Shown: in pieces, positions 1 to 10,034 of the stretch
Layout: every line of letters starts with the position of its first letter
Numbering within the stretch: the first letter of the stretch is position 1
Source of the DNA: an uncultured Arenimonas sp.
Lineage (GTDB): Bacteria; Pseudomonadota; Gammaproteobacteria; Xanthomonadales; Xanthomonadaceae
DNA length: 23,521 bases
Direction of reading: 5' to 3'
Assembly: GCA_946480565.1 (NCBI GenBank)
Contig: CAMLKR010000020.1
Coordinates: forward strand, 1-23,521
The notes under the pieces: model-generated
The model's database searches: none
The model's input: the letters and a program-made list of their open reading frames with translations, nothing else
Told to the model about the DNA's origin: nothing
Translations under genes and position numbers: made by a program

Positions 1-1
1 G

Positions 2-2698
2 TCCGGCCTGCCGGCGCCGGGCGACGGCACCCTGGCGCCGGGCGCGCGCCTGGGCCGCTACCGGATCGAGGCCCTGCTGGGCCGCGGCGGCATGGGCGAG
101 GTCTACCGCGCGGAGCAGCTCGAGCCGGTGCACCGCACGGTCGCCCTGAAGCTGCTGAACCTGCGCCGGCTCGACGCCCGGCACCTGGCCTATTTCGAGG
201 TCGAGCGCCAGCTGCTGGCGCAGATGAAGCACCCCGCGATCGCCCAGGTCTTCGACGCCGGCGCCACGCCCGAAGGCCATCCCTATTTCGCGATGGAGTA
301 TATCGAGGGCAGTGCGCTCACCAGCTTCTGCGAGAGCCGCGCGCTGCCGCTGCGCGGGCGGCTGGAGCTGTTCATCCGCGTCTGCGAGGGCGTGCAGCAC
401 GCCCACCAGAAGGGCGTGATCCACCGCGACCTCAAGCCCGGCAACATCCTGGTGGCGGAGGTGGACGGTCGGCCGCTGCCCAAGATCATCGACTTCGGCA
501 TCGCCACCGCCGCGCGGCGTTCGCTGGCGGCGGACGCGCCGGCCGGGGAGCTCGAGCGCGCCGGCACGCCCGACTACATGAGCCCGGAACAGGCCGGCCT
601 GGAGCCCGGTGCCGAGGTCGACACCCGCAGCGACGTCTATTCGCTGGGCGTGCTGCTGTATGAACTGCTCGCGGGCCGCCGGCCGGGCGTGGGCGCGGAC
701 ACCGGCAGGGCCCAGCACACCGCCAGCACCACGATGCGCCCCCCGTCCGAGCAGATCGAGACCCTGGCGCCCGGCAACGTGGACGCCCGGGCCCGACAGC
801 TCGGCCTGAGCAGGCCGCGGCTGCGGCGCCTGCTGCGCGGCGAACTGGACTGGGCCGTGCTCAAGGCCATGCGCCGCGACCGCGCCGAGCGCTATGAGTC
901 CGCGGCCGCCCTGGCCGAGGACCTGCGGCGTTTCCTCGACGACCGCCCGCTGGACGCGGTGCCGCCGAGCCGGCGTTATGCGCTGGGCAAATACCTGCGC
1001 CGCCACCGGGTCGGGTTCGCGGCCGGCGTGGCGGTGGGACTGGCCGTGCTGGCCGGACTCGGCCTGTCGCTCTATGGCCTGCACCAGGCGAACCAGCAGC
1101 GCGAGATCGCCGAGACCCGCCGTGCCGAACTCGAGCGCGTGGCCGCCTTCCAGCAGTCCATGCTCGAAGGCATCGACATCGAGGCGATGGGCGTGGGCCT
1201 GTCCGCCGGGCTGCGCGAGCAGGTGGCCAAGGCCGCCCCGGACACGCTGCCGCTGCTGGAACAGGCCCTGGCCAGCGCCAGTCCGCCGGACCTGGCGCGC
1301 GGGCTGGTCAACCGCGACATCCTGGCCGGCGCCCTGGCGGCGATCGACCGCGACTTCGCCGACCAGCCGGCGCTGGCCGCCGACCTGCGCCGGGCGGTGG
1401 GCAAGGTGCAGCTGGCCCTGGGCCTGCCGGGCGAGGCCGCCGGGCAGTTCGCCCGGGTGGCGGACTACCTGGCCCGGACCCGCGGCGAATCCGATCCGGA
1501 GACGCTGAAGGCGCGCAATCTGCAGACCGAAGCCATGGCCCGTTCGGGATCGCCGCAGGACGCGCTGGCCCAGGTCGAGAAGAGCCTCGCGAACGCCGCC
1601 GGCCTGCCCGAGGGCGACGCCATCCGCCTCGATGCCGAAAGGCAGCAGGCCGCGCTGGTGTTCAGCCTGGGCGATCGGCCGCGGGCGCGGGAGATGCAGC
1701 AGGCGCTCTACGAGCGCGAGAAAGCCCGCCGCGCGCCCGACGATCCGGAGCTGCTGGCCCTGCAGGACGACCTGGGCCTGAGCATGGGCCGCATGGGCGA
1801 CATCGAGGAAGCCCGCGCCATCTTCGAAGCCCTTTACGCGCAGCGGCTGCGCACGCTGGGGCCGGAGCACGAAACCACGCTCGGCACCATGGGGCGCCTG
1901 GCGGTGATGCGGGCGATGGACGGCGACGCCGAAGAAGCGGTGCCGCTGCAGCGGCAGCGCGCCGAGATCAGCGCCCGCAAACTCGGCGCCGAACATCCCT
2001 TCACCCTGGCCGAGCGCGGCAACCTCGGCAACATGCTGCTCGACCTGCGCCGGTACGACGAGGCCGAGGCGCTGATGCGCTCGGTGCTGGAGGCGCGCCA
2101 GCGCCTGCTGGGCGCCGATGCGCCGGTGACGCTGCGCTCCAAGCTCAACCTGGCCTCGCTGCTGGCGAGGCGGCACCGTTTCGACGAGTCGCTGCCGATG
2201 GAAGCCGAGCTGCTGGCCGCGCGCCGGCGCATCCTCGGGCCACGGCACCCGGACACCGTGTTCCTGGAGGTCAACCACGCCAGTTCCCTGCATCGCGCCG
2301 GCCGCCCACCGGCCGAGGTGCAGGCGCAGCTGGACCTGGCCCGGCCGCTGGCGCTCGAAGTGCTGGGCGACAAACATCCGCAGGTGCATACCGCCAACAT
2401 GGTCCAGGCCCTGACCTGGCTGCGCGCCGGCCGCCATGCCGAGGCCATCGTCCAGCTGCGCGCCCTGCGCGAGGAATCCCAGGCCCGTCGCGAACCCGGC
2501 GAGCCGCCGAACGCGCGCATCGGCTGGGCCCTGGCGACAGCGCTGGAACGCAGCGGCCGGGCGGACGAGGCGGCGGCCATCCTGGCCAGCGACGTGCAGT
2601 GGCTCTGGGACCTTCCGGCCGACCAGCGCAGCCCCGAGGATCAGGACGCGATCGACATCCTCACCGAAGAGCGCAAACGCCTCGCCGGCGCGCCCTGA
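2..2698 (+). CDS. Ser/Thr protein kinase with C-terminal TPRs (5' end outside window)
   Basis: The reading frame is open from base 2. The first ATG (92) lies inside the kinase glycine loop (GRGGMGEVYRA), so the true start is upstream of the window and 898 residues are visible. Numbering from base 2, the Hanks-type domain shows the VALK lysine near 50, HRDLKPGNIL at 141-150 with catalytic Asp 143, DFG at 164-166 and a GTPDYMSPEQA activation segment. A hydrophobic helix (about 338-360) follows, then a short coiled-coil-like stretch and several tetratricopeptide repeats of about 42 residues (kinesin-light-chain/TPR_12 type, about 630-830). The kinase should therefore be cytoplasmic and the TPR region on the other side of the inner membrane. 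All catalytic motifs are intact, so it should be active. The substrate cannot be read from the neighbours: the next gene converges 27 bp away and is unrelated. Confidence 0.93.
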   Translation, partial: SGLPAPGDGTLAPGARLGRYRIEALLGRGGMGEVYRAEQLEPVHRTVALKLLNLRRLDARHLAYFEVERQLLAQMKHPAIAQVFDAGATPEGHPYFAMEYIEGSALTSFCESRALPLRGRLELFIRVCEGVQHAHQKGVIHRDLKPGNILVAEVDGRPLPKIIDFGIATAARRSLAADAPAGELERAGTPDYMSPEQAGLEPGAEVDTRSDVYSLGVLLYELLAGRRPGVGADTGRAQHTASTTMRPPSEQIETLAPGNVDARARQLGLSRPRLRRLLRGELDWAVLKAMRRDRAERYESAAALAEDLRRFLDDRPLDAVPPSRRYALGKYLRRHRVGFAAGVAVGLAVLAGLGLSLYGLHQANQQREIAETRRAELERVAAFQQSMLEGIDIEAMGVGLSAGLREQVAKAAPDTLPLLEQALASASPPDLARGLVNRDILAGALAAIDRDFADQPALAADLRRAVGKVQLALGLPGEAAGQFARVADYLARTRGESDPETLKARNLQTEAMARSGSPQDALAQVEKSLANAAGLPEGDAIRLDAERQQAALVFSLGDRPRAREMQQALYEREKARRAPDDPELLALQDDLGLSMGRMGDIEEARAIFEALYAQRLRTLGPEHETTLGTMGRLAVMRAMDGDAEEAVPLQRQRAEISARKLGAEHPFTLAERGNLGNMLLDLRRYDEAEALMRSVLEARQRLLGADAPVTLRSKLNLASLLARRHRFDESLPMEAELLAARRRILGPRHPDTVFLEVNHASSLHRAGRPPAEVQAQLDLARPLALEVLGDKHPQVHTANMVQALTWLRAGRHAEAIVQLRALREESQARREPGEPPNARIGWALATALERSGRADEAAAILASDVQWLWDLPADQRSPEDQDAIDILTEERKRLAGAP

Positions 2699-2725
2699 CC
2701 CCGGGGAGACATCGTCGGAAAGCGA

Positions 2726-3658
2726 TCACCGCGGTGCGGGCGTTTCCGGATTGATCTCGGGATCGGTCACGGCCTGGCGCGCCAGCCGCGCCTCGCGCCG
2801 GGCGATGTAGACGTTCGACCCGAACACGATCGCGGCCCCCAGCACCGTCCAGCGGTCCAGCGCCTCGCCGAACAGGAACCAGCCGAACACCGCCACCACG
2901 ATGATCTGCAGGAAGCTGATCGGCGTCAGCATCGAGGCGTCGCCCAGCTTCAAGGCCCGGGTCCAGCACATGTGCGCGGTGGTGCCCAGGAAACCCGCCA
3001 GCACGATCCACAGCCAGGTGACGCCGACCGGCGTTTCCCAGTAGAACAGCGCCGGCACCAGCGACATCGGCACCCACAGCATGGTTGTGTACAGCACGAT
3101 CGCGTCGGGGTGTTCGGTGCGCGAGAGGAACTTGATGCTGATCGCCACGCTGGCGCTGGCCACCGCCGCCAGCAGCGCCACCAGGCTGCCGGCGGTGAAG
3201 GCGTCGCTGCCGGGCCGCACGATCACCAGAACGCCCAGGAAGCCGACGATCACCGCGGTCCAGCGCCGTGCGCGCACGATCTCGCCCAGCACCAGCACGG
3301 CGCCGATGGTGACGAACAGCGGCGTCGAATACGACAGCGCGATCGCCTGCGCCAGCGGCAGGTGCACGATCGCCCAGAAACCGGCCAGCATGGATACGAT
3401 GCCGATCAGGCAGCGCAGAAGGTAGAAGGGCAGCTTGTTGGTGCGCAGGATGCCGGGGCCGTGCCGGAACAGCATCGGCAGGATGAACACGAAGCCGAAG
3501 AAGTTGCGGAAGAAGGCGATCTCGAACGGATGCAGCTGCTCCGAGGCCAGACGGATGCAGACCGCCATGCAGCCGAACAGCACGGTGCTGGCGGTCATCA
3601 GCGCGACCGCGCGGCGGACGGTGGCGGCGCGTCCTTCGGCGGCGGTGGCTGCGTTCAA
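2726..3658 (-). CDS. EamA/DMT-family transporter
   Basis: A 310-residue inner-membrane protein with about ten hydrophobic helices in two EamA halves, each of roughly 140 residues, of the drug/metabolite transporter superfamily. The second half carries the typical GEALDRWTVLGAAIVFGSN end. The substrate cannot be told; family members export amino acids or metabolites. The chosen start is TTG at 3656-3658, whose TTGA overlaps the murB stop by 4 bp, which suggests translational coupling. An in-frame ATG 20 codons downstream (3596-3598), just before the first helix, is the alternative. It is the last gene of the amaB-to-EamA run and converges with the kinase gene. The 27 bp between them hold no clear hairpin with a U-run. 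Confidence 0.88.
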   Translation of the reverse strand: MNAATAAEGRAATVRRAVALMTASTVLFGCMAVCIRLASEQLHPFEIAFFRNFFGFVFILPMLFRHGPGILRTNKLPFYLLRCLIGIVSMLAGFWAIVHLPLAQAIALSYSTPLFVTIGAVLVLGEIVRARRWTAVIVGFLGVLVIVRPGSDAFTAGSLVALLAAVASASVAISIKFLSRTEHPDAIVLYTTMLWVPMSLVPALFYWETPVGVTWLWIVLAGFLGTTAHMCWTRALKLGDASMLTPISFLQIIVVAVFGWFLFGEALDRWTVLGAAIVFGSNVYIARREARLARQAVTDPEINPETPAPR

Positions 3659-4701
3659 GCCGCGCCGTCGAAGCTTGCGCCGATGATGCGCGGTTCCGGC
3701 TCCAGCGCCACGCCGAAGCGCTCCCGCACCGAGGCAGCGATGCGCCGCGCCAGGTCCAGCAGCTGGGCGCCGGTGGCGTGGCCGTGGTTGACCAGGACCA
3801 GGGCGTGCTGGGGCGCCACGCCGGCGTCGCCTTCGCGGAAGCCCTTCCAGCCGGCCGCCTCGATCAGCCAGCCGGCCGAAAGTTTGTGTTGCCCGTCGCC
3901 GCCAGGGAACACCGGCAGGGTGGGGAACCGCGCCTTCATCGCGTCGGCGACATCGGTGGTGACGATCGGATTCTTGAAGAAGCTGCCGGCGTTTCCCAGC
4001 AGGGCCGGGTTGGGCAGCTTGCGGGTCCGGATGCGGCTGATCGCCTCGGCCACGTGCACGGCGCGCGGCGCGTCCACGCCCATCGCCGCCAGCTCCTCCT
4101 TCACGCCGGCGTAGTCCAGCCGCAGTTCGCGCCGGCGCGGCAGGCGCAGCTCGATGGCCGTCACCACCCAGCGCTCGGGCTCGCGCTTGAACAGGCTGTC
4201 GCGGTAGCCGAAGCCGCAGTCGGCCGCGGCGAGGCGCTTGACCTGGCCGGTGTCGCGCTGGAAGGCCTCGACCGTCTCGATGAACTCGCCGACCTCGACG
4301 CCGTAGGCGCCGATGTTCTGGATCGGCGCGGCGCCGACCGTGCCCGGGATCAGGGCCATGTTCTCCAGGCCGCAGAGTCCGCGCGCCAGGGTCCAGCCGA
4401 CCAGGTCGTTCCAGTTCATGCCGGCCTCGGCGCGCACCAGGGCGCTGTCGCCGTCGTCCTGGACGATGCGCACGCCGGCCAACGTCAGGCAGATCGCCAC
4501 GCCGGGGAAATCGGCCGCGAACAGCAGGTTGCTGCCCTCGCCCAGCACCAGCACCGGGCCCTCGCGCAGCATCGCGAATTCGAACAGCTCGGCCAGCGCG
4601 TCCGCGCGCGACACGTCGGCCATCATCGCGGCGCGGGCGGCGACCCGGAAGGTGTTGCGGCCGGCGAGGGAGACGTTCTCCGCCAGCTGGTAGCCGCTCA
4701 T
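3655..4701 (-). CDS. murB: UDP-N-acetylenolpyruvoylglucosamine reductase
   Basis: MurB reduces UDP-GlcNAc-enolpyruvate to UDP-MurNAc with NADPH and FAD, the second committed step of cytoplasmic peptidoglycan precursor synthesis. The protein has 348 residues (E. coli 342). It shows the FAD-binding LGEGSNLL (53-60) and [15 protein letters not shown] (120-134), the GYRDSLFK arginine (167), the [10 protein letters not shown] serine (240), which is the proton donor in the family, and the EPRIIG glutamate near 336. The layout fits type I MurB. The ATG at 4699-4701 overlaps the pyrD stop as ATGA, and the gene's own stop overlaps the start of the EamA gene. It is therefore probably translated by coupling within one transcript. 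Confidence 0.97.
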   Translation of the reverse strand: MSGYQLAENVSLAGRNTFRVAARAAMMADVSRADALAELFEFAMLREGPVLVLGEGSNLLFAADFPGVAICLTLAGVRIVQDDGDSALVRAEAGMNWNDLVGWTLARGLCGLENMALIPGTVGAAPIQNIGAYGVEVGEFIETVEAFQRDTGQVKRLAAADCGFGYRDSLFKREPERWVVTAIELRLPRRRELRLDYAGVKEELAAMGVDAPRAVHVAEAISRIRTRKLPNPALLGNAGSFFKNPIVTTDVADAMKARFPTLPVFPGGDGQHKLSAGWLIEAAGWKGFREGDAGVAPQHALVLVNHGHATGAQLLDLARRIAASVRERFGVALEPEPRIIGASFDGAA

Positions 4702-5735
4702 GCCGGGCCGCCCTCGCGCAGGCGACGGATGGCGTCCACGCAGTCGCCGACCAGGCCGGGGCCGCGATAGACCAGGCCGGTGTAGAACTGCACCAGCCTG
4801 GCGCCGGCGGTGATCTTGCCGGCCGCGTCCGCGCCGCGGGTGATGCCGCCCACGCCGATCATCGGGATGCCGGCGTCCAGGCGTGCGCGCATGCGCCGCA
4901 GCACCGCGGTCGACTTGCCGTACAGCGGGGCGCCGGACAGGCCGCCGGCCTCGCCGGCCAGGCGATGGTTCTCGACCGGCAGGCGATCGGTGGTGGTGTT
5001 GGTGGCGATCACGCCGTCCACCTGCAGGTCGCCGAGCACGCGCGCGCAGGCTTCGATGTCCTCGTCCGACAGGTCCGGCGCGATCTTCACCAGCATCGGC
5101 ACCCGCTTGCCGTGCTGCGCGCCGAGCCTTTCCTGCGCCTCGCGCAGCGTGCCCACCAGCTGGCGCAGCGCCTGTTCCTCCTGCAGCTCGCGCAGGCCGG
5201 CGGTGTTGGGCGAGGAGATGTTGACCGTGATGTAGTCGGCCAGCGCGTAAACACGTTCGAGGCAGTAGAGGTAGTCGTCCGCCGCGTCCTCGTTCGGCGT
5301 GTCCTTGTTCTTGCCGATGTTGATGCCGAGCAGGCCGTGCCGGCGCCGCGCCTTCGAGACGTTGCGCACCAGCGCGTCCACGCCCTGGTTGTTGAAGCCC
5401 AGGCGGTTGATGACCGCCTCGTGCTCGGGCAGCCGGAACATGCGCGGTTTCGGGTTGCCTTCCTGCGGCCGCGGCGTGGTGGTGCCGACCTCGACGAAGC
5501 CGAAGCCCAGCGCCAGCAGCGCGTCCACGTGCTCGCCGTTCTTGTCCAGGCCGGCGGCGCAGCCGACCGGGTTCGGGAACTCCAGCCCGAGCGCCTTGGT
5601 CGGCAGCGGACGCGGCCGGCCCGCCAGCAGCGGGTTGAGCCCGCTGCGGTAGGCCGCTTCCAGCGCCTTCAGGCCCAGGCCATGGGCTTTTTCGGCATCG
5701 AGATGGAAGAGGAAGGGACGCGCTAGTGAATACAT
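4698..5735 (-). CDS. pyrD: Dihydroorotate dehydrogenase (quinone), class 2
   Basis: PyrD oxidises dihydroorotate to orotate with FMN and passes the electrons to membrane quinone, the fourth step of pyrimidine synthesis. The 345 residues begin with the amphipathic membrane-associating N-terminus typical of class 2 ([20 protein letters not shown]). Visible motifs are AAGLDKNGE (60-68), [15 protein letters not shown] (84-98), RLGFNNQG (111-118) and NISSPNT (172-178). Ser175 of NISSPNT is the catalytic base that marks class 2 and has the same number as in E. coli. VKIAPDL, IATNTT and [13 protein letters not shown] follow. A GAGG ribosome site lies about 6 nt before the ATG. The gene starts 11 bp after the DUF4190 stop and overlaps murB by 4 bp. 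Confidence 0.97.
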   Translation of the reverse strand: MYSLARPFLFHLDAEKAHGLGLKALEAAYRSGLNPLLAGRPRPLPTKALGLEFPNPVGCAAGLDKNGEHVDALLALGFGFVEVGTTTPRPQEGNPKPRMFRLPEHEAVINRLGFNNQGVDALVRNVSKARRRHGLLGINIGKNKDTPNEDAADDYLYCLERVYALADYITVNISSPNTAGLRELQEEQALRQLVGTLREAQERLGAQHGKRVPMLVKIAPDLSDEDIEACARVLGDLQVDGVIATNTTTDRLPVENHRLAGEAGGLSGAPLYGKSTAVLRRMRARLDAGIPMIGVGGITRGADAAGKITAGARLVQFYTGLVYRGPGLVGDCVDAIRRLREGGPA

Positions 5736-5746
5736 GGGCCCTCGGC

Positions 5747-6118
5747 TCAGAGGTTGCCGCTGAGGCCGAGGAAGCCCAGGAGCACCGCCAGGCCGCCGAA
5801 GAACAGGATCACCGCCAGGATCGTCAGCACGCTGATCACGATCATGGTCCAGCCCAGCACCAGGCCGGCGATGGCGAAGCCGTCACCGTCGAGGGCGCCG
5901 GCGCTGCGGCGGATCTCGGCGCGGGCCATGTGGCCCATCACCACCGCGGCGATGCTGCCCAGCCAGGGCAGCAGGGTCCAGCCCAGCAGGCCGGCGACCA
6001 GGCTGAAGACGGCCAGGTTGCTGGTCGGGCGGCCCGGGTTGGCGGGCGCGGCCGGCGGCGCGGGAGCCGGCGCCGGTTCGGAGGCGGGGGCGGGCGGCGG
6101 CAGGTTCTGCGGGTCCAT
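5747..6118 (-). CDS. DUF4190-type small membrane protein
   Basis: A 123-residue protein with a disordered N-terminal tail rich in Pro and Ala (about residues 1-30). Two hydrophobic segments (about 35-60 and 85-118) flank a conserved short stretch, [11 protein letters not shown], around 62-72. This layout, an exposed Pro/Ala tail followed by two helices with a G-H-x-A motif between them, matches DUF4190. These proteins have no established biochemical role. The gene lies 9 bp after the aldehyde dehydrogenase stop and 11 bp before pyrD, so it is almost certainly co-transcribed. Family assignment is by recognition of the pattern only. Confidence 0.8.
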   Translation of the reverse strand: MDPQNLPPPAPASEPAPAPAPPAAPANPGRPTSNLAVFSLVAGLLGWTLLPWLGSIAAVVMGHMARAEIRRSAGALDGDGFAIAGLVLGWTMIVISVLTILAVILFFGGLAVLLGFLGLSGNL

Positions 6119-6127
6119 GGCGATTCC

Positions 6128-7660
6128 TCAGAGGTCGAACTTGATGCCCTGGGCCAGCGGCAGCGCGTCGGAGTAGTTGATGGTGTTGGTCTGGCGGCGC
6201 ATGTAGACCTTCCACGCGTCCGAGCCGGACTCGCGGCCACCGCCGGTTTCCTTCTCGCCGCCGAAGGCGCCGCCGATCTCGGCGCCGGAGGTGCCGATGT
6301 TGACGTTGGCGATGCCGCAGTCGGAACCCGAAGCGGCCAGGAAGGCTTCGGCCGCCTTGAGGTTGGTGGTGAAGATCGCCGACGACAGGCCCTGCGGCAC
6401 GTCGTTCTGCATCTCGATCGCCTCGTCCAGGGTCTTGTACTTCATCACGTACAGGATCGGCGCGAAGGTCTCGTGCTGGACGATTTCATCGCTGTTCTTC
6501 AGGCCGGTGACGATGGTGGGCAGCACGAAGTTGCCGGGGCGGTCGATGCGCGCGCCGCCGGTCTCGACCTTGCCGCCGCTGGCCTTGGCCTTGGCGATCG
6601 CGTCGAGGTAGGCGTCCACGCCGTCGCTGCTGTTGAGCGGGCCCATCAGGTTGGCCGGGTCGGTCGGGTCGCCGATCTTCTTCTCCACCTGCTTGTAGGC
6701 CGCGACCAGCTTGGCCAGCACGTCGTCGTAGATCGATTCGTGGATGAAGCAGCGACGCGTGGTGGTGCAGCGCTGGCCGGCGGTGCCGACGGCGCCGAAG
6801 GCGATCGCCGGGATGGCGAGCTTAAGGTCGGCCGTGGGGTCGACGATGATGGCGTTGTTGCCGCCCAGTTCGAGCAGCGAACGTCCCATCCGGCGCGCGA
6901 CGCGCTCGCCGACCATGCGGCCGACCTTGGTCGAGCCGGTGAAGCTGATCAGCGGGATGCGCTTGTCGTCCACGAAGCTCTGCGCCAGCTCGGTGCCGCC
7001 GTCGTTGAACAGGAAGAAGATGTCCGGGAAGCCGCCGGCCTTCAGCGCCTCGTTGCAGATCTTCATCGAGGCGATCGCCGAGAGCGGGGTCTTGGGCGAG
7101 GGCTTCCAGATGCAGATGTCGCCGCAGACGCCGGCCAGGAACGAGTTCCATGCCCAGACCGCGACCGGGAAGTTGAAGGCGCTGATGATGCCGACGATGC
7201 CCAGCGGCTGGTACTGCTCGTACATGCGGTGGCCCGGGCGCTCGGAGTGCATGGTCAGGCCGTAGAGCTGGCGCGACAGGCCGACGGCGAATTCGCCGAT
7301 GTCGATCATCTCCTGCACCTCGCCGTCGCCTTCGGGCTTGGACTTGCCCATCTCCAGCGCGACCAGCGAACCGAGCGCGTCCTTGTGCTTGCGCAGCGCG
7401 TCGGCGCACAGGCGGATGGCTTCGCCGCGCTTGGGCGCCGGGGTGGTGCGCCAGACCTTGAAGGCGGCCTGGGCGCGCTCGAGGATCAGGTCGTAGTCGG
7501 CCTGCGAGGACGCGTAGACCTTGCCCAGCACCTCGCCATTGCTCGGGTTGACCGGTTCGATGACGCCGGCGTCGCGGGTCTTGGACCACTCGCCGTGGCC
7601 GAGATAGGTGCCGGATTCCTGGCCGGTCAGGCCAAGCGCGGAGAGGACGGGATGGGACAT
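6128..7660 (-). CDS. amaB: ALDH7-type aldehyde dehydrogenase (L-piperidine-6-carboxylate / aminoadipate semialdehyde dehydrogenase)
   Basis: An NAD(P)-dependent aldehyde dehydrogenase of 510 residues. It has the ISAFNFP motif (159-165) with the oxyanion Asn, FTGSTKVG (240-247), the general-base Glu264 in [12 protein letters not shown], and catalytic Cys298 in [20 protein letters not shown] and [10 protein letters not shown] are characteristic of the ALDH7/antiquitin group. Its bacterial members (AmaB) oxidise alpha-aminoadipate semialdehyde, in equilibrium with piperidine-6-carboxylate, in lysine and pipecolate breakdown. Substrate assignment is by family; no other lysine-catabolism gene is visible. 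The ATG at 7660 has GGAG upstream. A GC-rich hairpin (7679-7692) lies in the 42-bp gap after tRNA-Arg. This gene heads the run to DUF4190, pyrD, murB and the transporter. Confidence 0.88.
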   Translation of the reverse strand: MSHPVLSALGLTGQESGTYLGHGEWSKTRDAGVIEPVNPSNGEVLGKVYASSQADYDLILERAQAAFKVWRTTPAPKRGEAIRLCADALRKHKDALGSLVALEMGKSKPEGDGEVQEMIDIGEFAVGLSRQLYGLTMHSERPGHRMYEQYQPLGIVGIISAFNFPVAVWAWNSFLAGVCGDICIWKPSPKTPLSAIASMKICNEALKAGGFPDIFFLFNDGGTELAQSFVDDKRIPLISFTGSTKVGRMVGERVARRMGRSLLELGGNNAIIVDPTADLKLAIPAIAFGAVGTAGQRCTTTRRCFIHESIYDDVLAKLVAAYKQVEKKIGDPTDPANLMGPLNSSDGVDAYLDAIAKAKASGGKVETGGARIDRPGNFVLPTIVTGLKNSDEIVQHETFAPILYVMKYKTLDEAIEMQNDVPQGLSSAIFTTNLKAAEAFLAASGSDCGIANVNIGTSGAEIGGAFGGEKETGGGRESGSDAWKVYMRRQTNTINYSDALPLAQGIKFDL

Positions 7661-7702
7661 GGAAGGCTCCGAACGGGTGGCCGCAAGCGGCCGAAAGAAG
7701 AA

Positions 7703-7779
7703 TGGCGGCCCCGATACGATTCGAACGTACGACCTTCCCCTTAGGAGGGGGACGCTCTATCCAGCTGAGCTACGGGGCC
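7703..7779 (-). tRNA. tRNA-Arg (anticodon CCU)
   Basis: A 77-nt cloverleaf. The acceptor arm is GGCCCCG paired with CGGGGCC, the discriminator is G and the CCA end is encoded (7703-7705). The D-arm has AGCTCAGCTGGATAGAGC, the anticodon stem TCCCC/GGGGA encloses the loop CTCCTAA with anticodon CCT, and the T-arm contains GTTCGAATC. It reads AGG codons, which are rare in such GC-rich genomes. It lies between thrC (39 bp upstream) and the amaB-like gene (42 bp downstream) on the same strand. Confidence 0.97.
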
Positions 7780-7789
7780 AGGCCGGCGG

Positions 7790-7795
7790 ATTATC
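7790..7795 (-). promoter_or_regulatory. Candidate -10 box for tRNA-Arg
   Basis: GATAAT on the minus strand (5 of 6 to TATAAT) lies 10 bp before the tRNA 5' end, a usual distance. It is followed by a GC-rich stretch as in stable-RNA promoters. No good -35 is visible 16-18 bp upstream, where the sequence is only G and C. It is the only AT-rich element in the thrC/tRNA gap. Confidence 0.45.
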
Positions 7796-7818
7796 GCAGA
7801 AACCCCCGGCCCCGGCCC

Positions 7819-9111
7819 CTACCAGGCCCGGAGCAGGGACCGCAGGGCGTCCTCGTCCGGGGCCAGCGGCTCCGCCGCGCAAGGGCGCTCGAGCATCCTC
7901 GCCAGCGCGGGGGGCACCGGCACGGGCGCGCCGACCAGCGGCTCCACCACCTCCGGGAACTTGGCCGGATGGGCGGTGGCGACCACGCACCAGTCACCGG
8001 TTTCGCCGCGGGCGCGCAGCCGCGCCAGCACCTGGGCCGCGGTCGCGGTGTGCGGGCAGATCACGTCGCCGGTCGCGGCCAGCGCGGCGCGGACGGTTGC
8101 CTCGATCGCCGGGTCGGCCACCGATTCGGCGCGCAGGGCGCCGCGCAGTCCGGCTTCATCCGGGAACAGCCAGTCCAGCCGTTCGAAGTTGCTGGGTGCT
8201 CCGACGTCCATGGCGTTGGCGAGGGTCGGAAGACTGGGTCGCGGCCGGTATTCGCCGCCGGCGAAGAACTCCGGCAGCACCTGGTTGGCATTGCACGCCA
8301 GCACGATGCCGGCCACCGGCAGGCCAATCTGGCGCACGAGCACGCAGGCCAGGGCATTGCCGAGGTTGCCGGTGGGCACCACGAAACCCAGGGGGCGGCC
8401 CTGCGCACGCCAGTGCGCCAGGCTGGCCTGGGCGTAATAGGCCATCTGCGGCAGCAGGCGGCCCAGGCTGATGCTGTTGGCCGAACTCAGCGGCACGTCG
8501 GCCCGCAGCGTCGCGTCGGCGAGCGTGCATTTCGCCAGCCGCTGGCAGTCGTCGAAACTGCCCGCGACACGCAGCGCGCGCACGTTGTCGCCGAAACTCC
8601 CCAGCTGGTGCGCCTGGCGCGGCGATACCCGGCCGTCGGGATAGAGCACCAGCACGCGGAAGCCCGCGCGGCGGTGGAAGGCCGCGGCCACCGCCGCGCC
8701 GGTGTCGCCCGAGGTGGCGACCACGATGGTCAGGGGTCGCGGCCCGGCCGGCAGCGCCGAGAGGCCGGCCGCCAGGAAGCCGGCGCCGTAGTCCTTGAAG
8801 GCCGCGGTCGGGCCATGGAACAGCTCGAGGAGGAAGTCGCGCCCGCTGCCGAAGGGCCGCAGCGGCGGTTCCACCGCGAAGGCCTCGCGGCAGATGGCCG
8901 GCAGCCGGTCCGCGAGAGGGTCGCCGGCGAAAAAATCCCGCAGCAGGCGTTCGGCGATCTGCGGCAGGCGATCCAGGCCGTCGAAATCCCCCGGCCCAAG
9001 CCGGGGCAGCGCGTCGGGCATGTACAGGCCGCCGTCCGGCGCCAGGCCGGCGGCCATCGCCTCGCTGGCGCCCACCGGCGGCGCCCGCCCGCGCGTGCTG
9101 ACCATCTTCAT
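7819..9111 (-). CDS. thrC: Threonine synthase
   Basis: ThrC converts O-phosphohomoserine to threonine with pyridoxal phosphate, the last step of the pathway. With the ATG at 9109-9111 (MKMVSTRG) it has 430 residues, usual for the gammaproteobacterial form. The PLP lysine is Lys106 in [15 protein letters not shown], and the phosphate-binding stretches TSGDTGAA and PTGNLGNA are present. The frame is open for 42 more codons upstream, but those overlap thrB and look unlike threonine synthase. The chosen start overlaps the thrB stop as ATGA. A second ATG two codons on (9103-9105) is possible. Last gene of the thr operon, ending with TAG 39 bp before tRNA-Arg; no terminator with a U-run is visible in that gap. 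Confidence 0.96.
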   Translation of the reverse strand: MKMVSTRGRAPPVGASEAMAAGLAPDGGLYMPDALPRLGPGDFDGLDRLPQIAERLLRDFFAGDPLADRLPAICREAFAVEPPLRPFGSGRDFLLELFHGPTAAFKDYGAGFLAAGLSALPAGPRPLTIVVATSGDTGAAVAAAFHRRAGFRVLVLYPDGRVSPRQAHQLGSFGDNVRALRVAGSFDDCQRLAKCTLADATLRADVPLSSANSISLGRLLPQMAYYAQASLAHWRAQGRPLGFVVPTGNLGNALACVLVRQIGLPVAGIVLACNANQVLPEFFAGGEYRPRPSLPTLANAMDVGAPSNFERLDWLFPDEAGLRGALRAESVADPAIEATVRAALAATGDVICPHTATAAQVLARLRARGETGDWCVVATAHPAKFPEVVEPLVGAPVPVPPALARMLERPCAAEPLAPDEDALRSLLRAW

Positions 9112-10034
9112 TCGATCACCCGCGCGGCCGGGCCGGCGACCGGCGAAAGATGCACGTCGCTGCCCAGGCCGGCGTCCGCGAACGCGGCCGCCATCGCGCC
9201 GCCGGCGATTTCCGCGGCCTCGGGCCCTTCGAACCAAGCGAACACGCTGGGCCCGGCGCCGGAGATGCTGGCGCCCATCGCGCCGGCTTCCAGCGCCGCC
9301 TGCTTGACGGCCGCGAAGCCCGGGATCAGGCGCGCGCGCCGCGGCTCGACCAGGGTGTCGCGCAGCCCGTCGCGAACCAGGCCGGCGTCGCCGCGTTCGC
9401 AGCCGAGCAGCAGCTGGGCCAGCGACGCGCTCTGCGCGACGAATTCGTGCAGCGCGTAGTGGCCCGACAGCGCCGCGCGCGCCTCGCGGGTTTCCAGCAC
9501 GAAGTGCGGATGCACCACCACGCAGGTCCAGTGCGCGGGCACCGGCACCGCGATCAGACGATCTGCGGTAGTCAGGGCCAGTCCGCCAGTCAGCATCGGC
9601 CCGACGTTGTCGCCGTGGCGGCCGCCGCTGGCCACGGCTTCGCCGGTCAGCGCATACGCGTACAGCGCCTCATTCGACAGCGGTGTTTCCAGCAGCGCGT
9701 TGGCGGCGACCAGGGCGGCCACGCAGGACGCGGCCGAACCGCCCAGGCCCGATCCCAGCGGGATGCCCTTGTCCAGTTCGAGCGCGAAACCGAAGTCCAG
9801 GCCGAGGCCTTCGCGCAGCGCGAGCAGGGCCGCGCCGGCGGTGTTCTTCGGCGCGTCCATCGGAAGCCCGTCGACGACGCCGCGGATGGCGTCGATGCGC
9901 ACGATGGGGGCGGCGATGCGCCGCACCGTGGCCTGGTCGCCGGGTCCCGCCAGGCTGTGGCCCAGGATGTCGAAGCCGACGCCGACGTTGCCGACCGACG
10001 CAGGCGCGAAGGCGCGGGCGATGTCGCGGCTCAC
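9108..10034 (-). CDS. thrB: Homoserine kinase
   Basis: A GHMP-family kinase that phosphorylates homoserine to O-phosphohomoserine. The protein has 308 residues (E. coli 310). The N-terminal [19 protein letters not shown] (10-28) and the glycine-rich ATP loop [10 protein letters not shown] (92-101) are intact, and [12 protein letters not shown] near the C-terminus is the third GHMP motif. The start is GTG at 10032-10034, forming a GTGA overlap with the thrA stop; the stop forms an ATGA overlap with thrC. Both overlaps suggest coupled translation so that the three enzymes are made together. Confidence 0.97.
   Translation of the reverse strand: MSRDIARAFAPASVGNVGVGFDILGHSLAGPGDQATVRRIAAPIVRIDAIRGVVDGLPMDAPKNTAGAALLALREGLGLDFGFALELDKGIPLGSGLGGSAASCVAALVAANALLETPLSNEALYAYALTGEAVASGGRHGDNVGPMLTGGLALTTADRLIAVPVPAHWTCVVVHPHFVLETREARAALSGHYALHEFVAQSASLAQLLLGCERGDAGLVRDGLRDTLVEPRRARLIPGFAAVKQAALEAGAMGASISGAGPSVFAWFEGPEAAEIAGGAMAAAFADAGLGSDVHLSPVAGPAARVIE

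Noticed and set aside
2699..2725. Terminator between the convergent kinase and EamA genes
   Set aside because: Only short palindromes (CCCCGGGG) without a U-run are visible in the 27-bp gap.
7679..7692. GGCCGC-AA-GCGGCC hairpin between tRNA-Arg and the aldehyde dehydrogenase as a tRNA terminator
   Set aside because: The loop is too small for the full stem and no T-run follows in the direction of transcription; it may simply be leader structure.
5726..7744. A 672-codon open frame on the plus strand opposite the aldehyde dehydrogenase
   Set aside because: Antisense shadow that also runs through the tRNA-Arg gene; no recognisable domain.
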